Shown here piece after piece: positions 10,864 through 21,057 of a stretch of DNA of 64,000 nucleotides. Position 1 is the stretch's first letter; each line of letters begins with the position of its first letter. This stretch comes from Thinopyrum elongatum (lineage: Eukaryota; Streptophyta; Magnoliopsida; Poales; Poaceae). A program made the position numbers and the translations under genes. The DNA lies in NCBI GenBank assembly GCA_011799875.1, contig CM022301.1, positions 322,170,929 through 322,234,928 on the forward strand, written 5' to 3'. The notes under the pieces were generated by a model, which ran no database searches, was not told the origin of the DNA, and saw only the letters and a list, made by a program, of their open reading frames with translations.

Positions 10864-12960
10864 CACCCTTTTGTACAGGCCTTGCCTCTATTGAATGTAA
10901 CCCCTTGTACAAAGCCAGACGCAGACCCTGAGCAACAGAAATAAATGAAGCGCTGGGGGGCCCCCAAAACTTGCATGCATGCATAAGCCTATCATGAGCA
11001 TAGCATGATCATGTAGATGAGGTCGCATGAGGCATTGTTTTTATCTGCATTAAGTTGCAGGGTTCTTGCCGTGGACTTGGTCCCAAGGAAGAAGAAATGA
11101 AGACAAGCCTACATGACAATCCCCGACAAGCCAAACAGATAAGTTCTCTTCTTATCCTTACGTGTTCTATAAGCAGAAACTTGTGCATATGAAAACCTCG
11201 CCACCTTCGAAACTTAGGTGCTCCCATCCTTTGACTCGAACGTTGCTTCGGTCAGGGTGGTTGCAGTGACCTTTGATGGGGAAGGCTTGGCAGGGGGCTG
11301 TCCCTCTTTACAATTTGTGCTCGGCAGGATTAGCTCCACGGCAACAATTCGAGTGTACCGGCAGGATAGCTTGCCGGGGCTAACTTGTTTACTTGAACGT
11401 ATAGAGGCATTTCACCTCTGCATGAGTATGACGCATGCACAAGTGCCCGGCAAAGCTTGTCTTCTTCATTAATATGCAGATAAACAAGTACAGATCTTAC
11501 AGAACACTAACAAGGATAAAGAAGATTACATAATTTGAACTAAAGTTTGGCAAGTGCCTACATGTTTTAGATTAAAAAAAGATAAGTGCCCCATAATCCC
11601 CCTTTCTCATTCCTCCCTCCCAGGTATTGCGGTGGGAAGAGAAGAGGGCAGAAGGAGTGCCTAAGCAGACACCCGACCCGACCTCGTCAAGGGCCTGCCG
11701 GGCGTAGCCTGACAAGATCGAGAGTGGCGAGGCTGCGAAGGAGAGGGGCGGAAGGAGCAGCTCGGCGGTGCCCTGGTCACCACCTCCAGGACCAGCAAGA
11801 AGCCCCAGCGCGAGCACCGGCGGGGAAAACCGCCGGAGCTCAGCTGGAAAACTGCTGGAGGAGGCGAAGGCACCAAGAGAGCAGCCCCCTCCCCAGCAAC
11901 CCGGAGGCCGGTGATGATGGTGCCGGGGAGGGAGGGGAAGAGTGGAAAGACAAGGCGGCAGGTCGCCAGTACGAGACGAAGGCGTCGGTGCAATCGTACT
12001 CTGACCTGACACCCTGCCACCCGCCTTCTCCGTCTTCCCTAGTTCTTTCTTCATCACCACCACTCCGGGAGGACATCGGACCCTCGGGCCGTCACGTCCC
12101 TTGGAGAAGTAGCGGGCGACGATAGTGTTCGAAACGCATGAGAGGCATCGCTCCCCTCCTCGGAGGGCAGGGAGATGCCGCCGTCTTGAACGTTCGCCCC
12201 GACACCCCCAAAGGAAGCAATGATGGGAAAACCACAAGCTCCGGGCACCACACCCCAGACGGGTACCAGGGACCCCAGGGGCTCCGGCATCGGAGGACGG
12301 CTGGTCCAAGCAAAGGAGACAAGCATTCACCCACAATGGGAAAGCCTGATATCTCCTGCGCTACGAGCGGCTCGCCCGTCGCATCCTTTCGGAGCCCGAA
12401 CCAGACTCACTTCCCAAGCATCGACACGAGCATTCGACATCATCAACCTCGAGCTTGAGCCCAGGGCCTGGCACTGGTCTCTCCTTGCCAACATGCCAGA
12501 AGAAAGAAGGAAACGAGGGAAGGAGGAGCGTGGATGAGCACTTCCGCTTCCCCTCGCTACCCCTTTTGTAGGCGGGCTGGGGGCTAGGAGCTCATCCCTC
12601 GACGGGTAACCACCGTCCACCTCCACCAACGCAAGAAGGCCGGGCCCCTCCCTTGACGCTCTCCCGCACCACGCGCCTCCATTACCTACCCCACTCAATG
12701 CACGCAGTATACGTGGCCAAGGATAAGGGCGTGGTGGGAAGAGTGAATTGGCAGTTACTCGCCCGTGCGTTAAAGTCATTCACGGGCCATTACAAGGATG
12801 ACCCCACCACAATTGGTGTTACGCGGCGCACGGGAGAACCGGAAACTGACCTGGACTCAGGTTAATGAAGAAGCAAAGAAGATCTCAAGGGACAAACAAC
12901 TACAACCCTCTCACCTGTGCACTGGTTAGGGCCTACCCCGACGACGCCCGACAGCGCGTT
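10864..12960 (+). other. Long 3' non-coding region of the inner gypsy element
   Basis: About 2.1 kb between integrase and polypurine tract. No plus-strand domain was recognised. A GC-rich minus-strand open frame of 254 codons (11572-12336) is proline-, serine- and glycine-rich with no recognisable motif. It could be a chance frame or a captured gene piece. Confidence 0.5.
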
Positions 12961-12966
12961 CGGGAT

Positions 12967-12981
12967 AGGCCCGGGGGCTCC
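12967..12981 (+). other. Polypurine tract of the inner gypsy element
   Basis: AGGCCCGGGGGCTCC ends directly at the 3' LTR start. It matches the tract of the outer element in its GGGGGCT core. Confidence 0.65.
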
Positions 12982-13897
12982 TGTCGGTGCAACAAACCCT
13001 AGGTCTATTGCCCAGACTGTGCACAGGCCTAAGATCAAGATCGCAACATCCAAGTCCAGACCAAGCAAGAAGAGATCAGCTCTTTGAAGAATCAGAGTGC
13101 AGAACAAGGAGACCAAGATGAGCTAAATAAGCAAGACACTGCTTAGGAAAAACCTCCCTTGCCGGGCAGGCAAGCCTGGCAAGGTCAAGGTTGTCCCAGA
13201 AGCAAGCCTCAAGACCATCCCGGCAGGCTTGCCGGGTGCTACGAAAGCAAACCACCCCGCCAAGGCTTCACCGCACCACCTCACAGCGATGCAAGTCATC
13301 AATCGGTGCGGTGTCAAGCCCCCAAGTGACTAAGTGGCTGTTTTTTGCCACATGGCAGCCACTTCCTACAGAGATTACCTCCAAATGACACCCGTCCAGC
13401 AACGTGTCATGCAGACAGGAGAGAAGGTGGCCGAACAACCCGGCAAGGCATGCCGGGCAGGCCATTATGTGACACTAAGTGGCGCATTTAATGTGCTCTG
13501 TCCTGTCTGCAGAGTTAGATAATGATAGCACTGTTTGCTATCTAATCAGTACACAATGACTGATTTGCCACTGTGGTAACCCCTTGATCTATAAAAGAAG
13601 GCCCATGGCAACCATAGAAAGGGTTCAGAACCTTGTACACTCGTACGCGCGTAGCTGCTCTCGCCCCGAGGCAACCCTGCCGGGCAAGAGTGCTACGTTT
13701 CCACCACAATCCACCATCAATCCACCAAAGCAGGAGTAGGGTTTTACGCCTCGCGGCGGCCCGAACCTAGGTAAAATTGCCCGTGTGATCTCTGCCGTGC
13801 TGCGCGACATTCTCCGCTCTTGGTGCAATGTGCTCAGCCCCCCTGCCGAACCAAAAGGGGCTGGTGGCCCCATAGGTGGCCATGGTTTCCCACGACA
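12982..13897 (+). repeat. 3' LTR of the inner gypsy element
   Basis: A 916-bp copy of 3678-4593, starting TGTCGGTGCAAC and ending CCCACGACA, followed by the duplication GCGAG at 13898-13902. Confidence 0.95.
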
Positions 13898-13902
13898 GCG
13901 AG
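13898..13902. repeat. Right target-site duplication GCGAG of the inner gypsy element
   Basis: An exact copy of 3673-3677. Removing one copy plus the element rejoins the coding frame of exon 6 of the antisense gene. Confidence 0.93.
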
Positions 13903-14343
13903 GCACTATGCCACCCTCAAGGAGGACTCCACACAGTGCCTCTTCTGGTCACAGTTTTCAGATTCGAGCGTCCTCCCCTCCTCAGCGATCAAATGAAGCA
14001 GCTGATGGAGATGCATCGGATGTCCGAGCTGGCCATGAAGGACCTCTGTGTCAGTCTGTGGCCTGCCGAGCCCCGTCCAGACACCTACTTTGGCCTTGTG
14101 CAGAAGCTGTGGGAGGTGCCGCTCCGTATTGATGCTGTAAACTGGTAAACATGCCTTGAGGGGGCGAGGCTTGCATTCGCGAAGACCATGGTGCATTGGC
14201 CGAGGATTAATCCAATGGAGATGGCCACTGGTCCTCCGCCCAAGGGGAAGGAGCATCGCCGCCCCGAGCAGTATTTCGCGCAGGTGATGACCGGTGCGCG
14301 GGCGATAGAGGGACAGTGTTCGAAAGATGTAATGCTTGAGTGA

Positions 14344-15705
14344 TTGTATTAAGTGTGTACCAAATGGACCTTATGCTTTATTATGCATCTGCCTGACTTG
14401 TTTTATATTGTCATGATTTAATTTTGACTCCTGTGTGGCCGTATGTTTATTCTCAAAGCTACCAGTCGTCGGCTTCAGCCCCCAAGTGAATATCATGAGG
14501 AGTGTTTTGTCTCCTCACTGTTACCCTTAGCCAACGTCTTGGTGCCCGGAGGCGGTAGTGCAGGAGCAAAACCAGGCAATCGGGCTATTCGGTTTTATTG
14601 CTTTCACTTAGCCGTAGGAGCTTGACGGTGGGGACTAGGGACTAGCCCCCAGTGTATTGTGATGTACTTGGGGATCAAAACCTGCCCTTTTCGATCACAT
14701 GTTTGTGTTAAGACGAACCCTTCGTGTGACACGGCGAAATCGCCAACGATTTTTCGAGTCAAACCTCGTCATCGGATCGCAGACCAGTTCACGCTTACTA
14801 TGACGGTCAGTTTTCGGATTTTTCCTCCTGAGGTACTTGACCAGGAAAACCAGAAGTACAATCGCAGGGGTTCTCCCTTTGCCCTCTTAGCTGAACGTGC
14901 GGAACATAACAGGCAAGCACAGGAGCCGGGCAACCCAACTATTGACCCAAGACATAGTTCGGAACAGATGTATATAGTGCAATATCCGAGACGCCGAACA
15001 CCTAGCGGAAAGCGGTGCCGGACTTGAAGATATTGAGCTGATATATAAATCAAACTCTTGACTAGTTAATATATTTTCATGCCGGGCTGTTCGAAGAGCG
15101 AGGGGAGAATCGGAAAGGGAATAGACAAATCGCAGGATGCGGATATCCGAACACCATAAAGGGTATTTTTTTATTATTTCTCGTAAGCTCGGGACGTCTA
15201 TCCATACAATTCAAACTACGAAGGCAGTACTTGTGAAAGAAACAGAAAGTTTATAGAGTAAAGGTTGACGCAGGGCCTTGATGCGTGAGTTGAAGCCTTC
15301 ACTGTGCCTTGCCGCACGTCTGCGCCTTTGCTTCTAATAGGTGGGGGTTGGGACCTTCGACGAGACCTTAATGGGCGAGGACCCTTCTGATGAAGCTTTA
15401 TGCTTGGGGGTATCTGGAATTGGTCCTCGGGTCGTCCGAAGATGAAGTAATTTTGAAGTTCGGTTTTAACCGAACATGCACTTTGGATGTATTAATGTAT
15501 GCCTCACGGCTGCCCATAGTATTTTGAGTGCGAAGTTATGCTAACGAGGCACGTGGAGCGTGAAGAATGTGGGCGTGCCGTGGGGCGTGTATCCCTATTT
15601 GCGGTGAACGCATGTGGGTTCCCATGACGGGGAACGGGTTCGAACCCGTTTACTATTGTCACCGGCCTTTACGGCGGGTCGGCATCCAGGCCTATATGGG
15701 CCAGT
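14344..15705 (-). other. Non-coding stretch between antisense gene and protease of the outer element
   Basis: About 1.36 kb where an autonomous Tat element would carry RT, RNase H and integrase. I could not read any of those motifs on either strand. It probably holds the 3' untranslated region of the antisense gene and the end of the gag-protease transcript. Confidence 0.55.
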
Positions 15706-16443
15706 CTAGTTTTCGGCCGCTAGGGCCGCAGTGTGCTCATTGGTTTGAAGTGAGCGTTCTGTGTTGCCGTTGATAGTTATGATGCTTGAGGGACCAGGCA
15801 TTTTCAACTTGAGGTACGTGTAATGCGGAACGGCATTGAATTTGGCGAACGATGTTCGGCCGAGGAGGGCATGATAGCCATTGTGAAAAGGTCCAATATC
15901 GAAGATCAAGACCTCACTTCGGAAGTTATCCGGAGATCCGAACACTACTTCAAGCATCACGGTGCCCGTGCAGCGGGCCTCCACTCCCAGAATGACCCCC
16001 TTAAAGGTGGTGTTACCGGGTTTAATCCTTGATGGATCGATCCCCATTTTCCTCACTGTATCTTCGTATATCAGATTGAGGCTGCTACCTCCGTCCATTA
16101 GGACTCTAGTGAGGTGGAATCCATCAATGATGGGGTCTAGCACTAGGGCTGTGGACCCTCCATGGCGTATGCTGGTGGGATGTTCCCTGTGATCGAACGT
16201 GATCGGGCAAGCTGACCATGGATTGAACTTCGGCGCTACTGGCTCGACGGAGTATACATCTCGTAGTGCTCGCTTCCTCTCCTTGTTCGATATATGGGTT
16301 GCGTAGATCATGTTTACCGTCTTAACCTCGGAAGGGAAGGGTTTCTGGCCTCCACTATTCAGCCTGCGGGGCTCATCATCGTCCTCGCTTCGTGGGCTTT
16401 TGCCCGAGTCTTCTGCTGTGAGTTTGCCGGCCTGTTTGATCAC
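15706..16443 (-). CDS. Aspartic protease domain of the outer gypsy element
   Basis: An open frame of 245 codons on the minus strand. It shows FDHREHPTSIRHGGSTALVL, then the active site VLMDGGSSLNLIYED, and the conserved tail HALLGRTSFAKFNAVPHYTY and LKMPGP. The DGG triad is the Tat variant of DTG. The frame continues gag without an obvious start, so it was part of a Gag-Pro polyprotein. It is the best preserved coding segment of this element. No polymerase follows. Confidence 0.8.
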   Translation of the reverse strand: MIKQAGKLTAEDSGKSPRSEDDDEPRRLNSGGQKPFPSEVKTVNMIYATHISNKERKRALRDVYSVEPVAPKFNPWSACPITFDHREHPTSIRHGGSTALVLDPIIDGFHLTRVLMDGGSSLNLIYEDTVRKMGIDPSRIKPGNTTFKGVILGVEARCTGTVMLEVVFGSPDNFRSEVLIFDIGPFHNGYHALLGRTSFAKFNAVPHYTYLKLKMPGPSSIITINGNTERSLQTNEHTAALAAEN

Positions 16444-18764
16444 CCAACAATTTCGGTTGGAGTGGTTGGCGGGCTTCTATGATGTGCCGTGGATCTGACA
16501 AGGCCTATCCAGAATTGTGTCTAGTCTGGATGGGCCGTCATTGTTGCCTTTAGGGGCTTTCTTTCTAGGTCCAGACTTCTGGTTTCGGAATCCGGCATTT
16601 ACTGTCGTATCCTCGCCCTCGCCGTCATTGTGGCGACGTTTATTCTTGCTGCGTTGGGGCTTTCCATTTCCGTCCCGAACCTCGAATGTACCGGGTGTGT
16701 CTGGGTTGGTGTTTTTGTGAGCAAGCCAACTATCTTCGCCTACGCAAAAGTGGATCATGAGGGAAGTAAGGGCTGCCATAGTTCTTGGTTTGTCCTGGCC
16801 GAGCTATCGTACGAGCCATTCATCCTTGACACTATGCTTGAAGGCAGCCAAGGCTTCAGCATCCAGACAGTTGACGATCTGGTTTTTCTTGGTCAGGAAT
16901 CAGTTCCAAAATTTTCGGGCAGATTCTCCGGGTTGTTGTGTGATGCGATTTAGGTCGTCAGCATCCGGAGCCCGGACATAGGTGCCCTGAAAGTTTGCCG
17001 GAAAGCATCATCGAGCTCTTCCCAGCAGCCTATAGAGTCTTTGGGAAGGCTGTTCAACCAGTGTCGAGCTGGACCTTTAAGCTTTAGCGGCAAATATTTG
17101 ATGGCGTGGCGCCATGTGAATGTGGAGGAGGAAATCCTCTATCCATACGGCTGGATCTGTGGTTCCGTCATACGATTCGATGTTCACAGGCTTGAAGCCT
17201 TCCGGGAATTGGTGTTGCATTACCCTCTCTGTGAAGCACAAGGGGTGTGCGGCGCCCCAAACTCGGGCTACATTGCGTCAGAGGTCTTCGGCCCTCCGAA
17301 TCTGCTGCTGCTCCCGGATTCTATCGTTTCGGTTTAGCCGATCATAGTATCCTTCCCGGTAAACGGGCGGGTCTTCTCTGGGTCCGTAGATGGACCTTGT
17401 ACGACATCCTCGAGCGTCTAGGTCATGGCAGAAGTCGTACTCGTAAGTGGGCCGCACTTGATCCTTGCCGTGACGACGAGGTGGGGCGGTTGGGTGTTCG
17501 GCCTCGTCAGCTTCCCTATCCCGCCCTCTAGGAGGGCGGTCCGGCTGTTCGGCATTTGTATATGTCGGGCGTGTTGGCTCTACGGCCTCGCCGTCGAACT
17601 GGGGCAATAGCCTTCGCTTGGGATAACTCTTGGTTGGTTGTTCGCGGCCATACCCCTCTTTGCCAACTAGGATTTTAGTCCATCGGTCGTTGAGGGTGTC
17701 TTGTTCGGCTTTGATTTTGCGTTTTTGTTTCTTTAGGCTGCGGGCGGTGGCTAAAAGCCTCCGCTTGAACCGTTCCTGCTCCAGAGGGTCTTCGGGGATG
17801 ATGAAATCGTCCTCCCCAAGACTGACCTCCTCTTCAGCGAGTGGGAGGTAGTTGCTATCCTCGGAGTCATCGGGGTTTTCTGAATTGAGCGGGTCCTCCT
17901 ACCCCGCGGGGTCATCCTGATGATGTTCGAAGGCTGCGTCTCCAGCGAGGTCATCCGTATTATTTACAATGCCGTTCTCCGCAGAGTCCATGTTGCTCGC
18001 ATGGCTTCGACGTGGCTTTGATCGACGGCACTGTTTTCGGCGTTTGGGCGGCTCATCTCTGGGCTTGCCCCGGTCCTGATCAGGAGTGCCATCGCCGTCC
18101 TGGGGGGTGTCCACCATGTAAATATCATAGGTGGATGTGGCAGACCAGCGGCCGGTGATGGGGGGGGTGACATCGGTATTGACCGTGGGTCCGCCCTCCT
18201 CGTCCATGTATTCGGTATTTTCTGAATTGTAGTCTAGCATATCGGTTAAATCGTCGATAGTGGCTACCAAGTGTGTGGTGGGTGGGACGCAAAATTCCCT
18301 ATGGTACACCTCGAAGGGTTGATGATTGAAGGCGGAGGGCAGGTCCTCCAGGATGGTCATGTTCTGAATTCGGTCTAGTGCCTCATTTAACATTGCGAGG
18401 GTCGCCGAGCTCGAGGGCTCCGAGAAGAATTCTGTTGTAACGGCATGGGGGCGATCAATGCGCTGGCCAGTCCTTGATTTTCGTTGGCCATGCTGTGCTC
18501 AGGGTGCGGGGCCGGATCCTTGAGGGGGTCTGGGCGATCACTGGAGGTCATGGACGGGCTTTGGTCCTTGCTTGTGTCTTCCCCGTCTGGGTTTGAGATC
18601 GAGCTGCTTTGGGACGGGGGTGACCCCTGGCTGGTAGTTGCCACTTTGTCGTAACGACTCAAGGCCAAACGAGCGTCGAGAAAGGAAGGTTCGGCCGAGA
18701 CTGACTCTTGGCCTCTGCCTTCTGATTCTACCTCGAAGGTCGAGGATAGGTCTTCCGCGGTCAT
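16444..18764 (-). pseudogene. gag remnant of the outer gypsy element
   Basis: Several minus-strand frames together form one degraded gag. The N-terminal parts are 18387-18764 and 17899-18393. A charged Arg/Asp-rich middle lies at 17278-17607. The capsid-like part includes YVRAPDADDLNRITQ near 16950, and the C-terminal part is 16477-16779. A knuckle-like motif, CQIHGTS followed by H and C spaced as in Tat gags, lies near 16490 to 16440. Stops and frameshifts interrupt it at many points. Confidence 0.7.
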
Positions 18765-19138
18765 GACGTGTCCGGACGGAGGTGGAGTTCGGCCCCTGCT
18801 CGAAGCGGAGCTCTCCTAGCTTGAAGCTATCGAGGCCGATCTGCCGATCGGATCGGAAAGGAACTCCGGAGCGGGCGTGGCGAGGGTGCGGCAGGGGAAG
18901 TGAATCCGGTGAAAACCAGATCGCCCCGTGTGTCCGCAAAATATTCCAGACCACCAAATCGAATTTGGTGTCCGGGGGCGAAGGCGTCGACCTGACCCAG
19001 ACAGCCGGTCGGGTCTGCGTGCAGCCCGATGCTGCCAAACGCGAAGAGTTGTCCGGGGACGAAGAAGTTCGCGGATCCGATGCCCTCTCCTATGATCAGG
19101 CGAGCCATCGATCCTTTGGGTGACCCTACAACGGAACA
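18765..19138 (-). other. Leader and N-terminal gag region of the outer gypsy element
   Basis: Lies between primer site and the first gag frame. Short minus-strand frames (18816-19139) probably include the true gag start, but I could not fix it. Confidence 0.4.
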
Positions 19139-19155
19139 CTCAATGAAAGCACCAA
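19139..19155 (-). other. Primer-binding region of the outer gypsy element
   Basis: On the minus strand the LTR end ACACCGACA is followed by TTGGTGCTTTCATTGAG. The place is right for a primer site, but the tRNA is not assigned. Confidence 0.45.
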
Positions 19156-19601
19156 TGTCGGTGTCAAAACCGACAGACCTTGGGGTAGGGGGTACCGAGC
19201 TGTGGATCTAGGATCAATGGGGAACAAGGGACGATGAACACAGTGTTTACCCAGGTTCAGGCCCTCTCGAAGAGGTAATACCCTACGTCCTGCTTGATTG
19301 TATTGGATGTATGATGTGATTTAAAGAGTAGATCTACCTGGAGATCCGTATGAGTTAAACCCTAAGGCGATGAGGTGATGAATGTAGCTCTAGCCCTAAG
19401 TCTAAAAACCCTCAGTTTATATAGACACCGGTAGGGTTACCGAAGATAGATTACAATAAGGGTTTAAAGAGATCATGTGCCTTCTTGACTTGGAGGGCAC
19501 ACCACGGCTTCATAGATCTCCTGTCACTATATGGCTCCACCAGTCTGGCCCTTGTACAATGGGTCGTCGCCCCAAGGACCCCTTAGTCCATGACTCCCTC
19601 A
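19156..19601 (-). repeat. 5' LTR of the outer gypsy element
   Basis: A 446-bp LTR, minus strand, from TGAGGGAGTC (at 19601) to ACACCGACA (at 19156). TATATAAA on the minus strand at 19416-19423 is a likely TATA box. Confidence 0.9.
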
Positions 19602-21057
19602 CCAGTGCTAAGTGCCAGTTGTTGTTTTGTGACTATTTTTGGTTTTGCAGGAAATTAGTACCAAACGAAGTCCAAATGCTACGAAACTTTTTGACGATTT
19701 TTTCTGGACATAAGAGACCCCAGAAGCTTCGGCAGGAGACCAGAAGGCAAACGAGGAGATGGTAAGGTAGTAGAGCGCGCCCAGGGGGGTGGCCGCGCCC
19801 TAGTACCTTGTGGGCCCCTCGTGGCTCCGTTTGACCTAATTCCACCTCTATAAATTCTCTAAAATTGGGAAACCAATAGAGAGCCACCCAAAATACTTTT
19901 TCCGCCGCCGCAAGTCTCTATTCTTCCGCGAGCCCATCTGGAGGCCTTTTTCGGCACTCTGCCGGAGGGGGAATCGATCATGGAGGGCTTCTACATCAAT
20001 CTTGCTGCCCTTCCGATAATGTGTGAGTAGTTTACCACAGACCTACGGGTCCATAGCTAGTAGCTAGATGGCTTTTTCTCTCTCTTTGATCTTCAATACA
20101 GTGTTCTCCTTGATGTTCTTGGAGTTCTATCCGATGTAATCTTCTTTTGCGGTGTGTTTGTTGGGATCCGATGAATTGTGGGTCTATGATCGGATTATTC
20201 ATGAGAAATATTTGAGTCTTTTCTGAATTCCTTTATGCATGATTATTATAGTTTTGTATTTCTCTCGGATCTATCCATTTGGTTTGGCCAACTAGATTAA
20301 TTTATCTTGCAATGGGAGAGGTGCTTTGTAATAGTTCAATCTTGCAGTGCTCTATATCCCAGTGAAAAAGTAGGGGACAAGACACGTATTTGTATTGTTG
20401 CTATTAAGGGGAAAATGACGGGGTTTATTCATATTTCTTGAGTTTACTTTTTCTACATCATGTCATCTTGCTTAAGGCGTTACTCCATTCTTTATGAACT
20501 TAATACTCTAGATGCATGCTGGATAGTGGTCGATGAGTGGAGTAATAGTAGTAGATGCAGGCAGGAGTCGGTCTACTTGTCTCGGATGTGATGTCTACAT
20601 ACATGATCATTGCCTTGAATATCATCATAACTATGTGCTTTTCTATCAATTGGCCAACAGTAATTTGTCTACCCACTGTATGCTTTTTGTTTGAGAGAGA
20701 AGCCTCTAGCGAAAACTATACCCCCCGGGTCTATCTTTTATCAATATAAAATCCAAAAATACCTTGCTGCAATTTATTTACTGTTCATTTATTTTGTGTT
20801 TTTTATCTATCTATCTATCTATATATCTATCACTACGAGATTTGATCCTTGCAATTAACCGCCAAGGGATTGACAACCCCTTGTTTGCATTGGGTGCAAG
20901 TATTTGCTTTGGTGTGTGTAGGTCTTGCTAACGAGATTTCGCATGGCTCTCCTACTGGATTGATAACCTTGGTTTTTAACTGAGGGATATACTTATCTCT
21001 ACTGTACTGCATCAGCCTCTCCTCTTGGGGAAATCCCAACATAGCTCACAAGTAGCA
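19602..21057 (+). repeat. Athila-type gypsy LTR, 5' end removed by the outer element
   Basis: Matches the LTR family seen at 63181-64000 and 58390-59967 from about 120 bp into the LTR (CAGTGCTAAGTGCCAGTT) and ends CTCACAAGTAGCA at 21057. It contains the family's shared block GCATGCTGGATAGTGGTCGA. The missing start should lie left of the window, on the far side of the outer element. It abuts RT coding sequence directly, so it is more likely a solo LTR (or element end) inserted into pol than the LTR of that pol. An (ATCT)n microsatellite lies near 20807-20830. Confidence 0.75.

Larger units (their letters stand above)
3678..13897 (+). mobile_element. Complete but degenerate Tat-lineage gypsy retrotransposon
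   Basis: A 10,220-bp element bounded by two 916-bp LTRs and a 5-bp duplication GCGAG. Order: LTR, primer site, gag, protease, reverse transcriptase, RNase H region, integrase, long 3' non-coding region, polypurine tract, LTR. The DGG protease, the RNase H motifs MYFDGAF and NNTAEYEGLL, and the absence of a chromodomain fit the Tat lineage. I count about 40 differences between the two LTRs by eye (roughly 4 percent, mostly transitions), so it is not a very recent insertion. The coding region has at least six in-frame stops and several frameshifts. It is inserted into exon 6 of the antisense gene of the outer element. Confidence 0.95.
890..14343 (+). pseudogene. Antisense intron-containing gene of the gypsy element (putative gypsy-type transposon domain plus coiled coil), interrupted
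   Basis: Six exons can be read with GT-AG borders: 890 to about 1770 (donor uncertain), 1843-2269, 2346-2874, 3039-3153, 3245-3559, and 3635-3677 continuing at 13903-14343. The border of exons 5 and 6 joins in phase. Exon 1 encodes the conserved globular domain known from antisense ORFs of Tat elements such as Grande (Pfam 'putative gypsy type transposon'). Exon 2 ends acidic and serine-rich, and exon 5 is a Lys/Glu/Ala-rich coiled coil. The last exon continues with LAMKDLCVSLWPAEP. The inner gypsy element splits exon 6. In-frame stops at 1589, 2464, 2551 and 14146, plus a frameshift near 13990, make this copy a pseudogene. The molecular function of the family is unknown to me. Confidence 0.7.
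1..19601 (-). mobile_element. Non-autonomous Tat-lineage gypsy LTR retrotransposon (left end outside window)
   Basis: The 3' LTR (1-310) and 5' LTR (19156-19601) are the same sequence in the same orientation, and both read LTR-like on the minus strand (start TGAGGGAGTC, TATA box, end ACACCGACA). Minus-strand order is 5' LTR, primer-site region, gag, protease, a non-coding stretch, then a plus-strand spliced ORF, polypurine tract and 3' LTR. No reverse transcriptase, RNase H or integrase could be read between protease (ends 15706) and the 3' LTR, so the element looks non-autonomous. The DGG-type protease and CxxH..HxxxxC gag knuckle fit the Tat lineage (Grande/RIRE2/Retand group). The LTR start recalls the wheat family Fatima, from memory only. 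A second gypsy element is inserted at 3678-13897. The right-flank target duplication would be CCAGT; the left flank lies outside the window. Confidence 0.85.

Noticed and set aside
15600..15660. tRNA-like T-arm, GGGTTCGAACCC
   Set aside because: The short palindrome resembles a tRNA T arm and B box, but no A box or acceptor stem pairs upstream, and it lies in the degraded region of the gypsy element.
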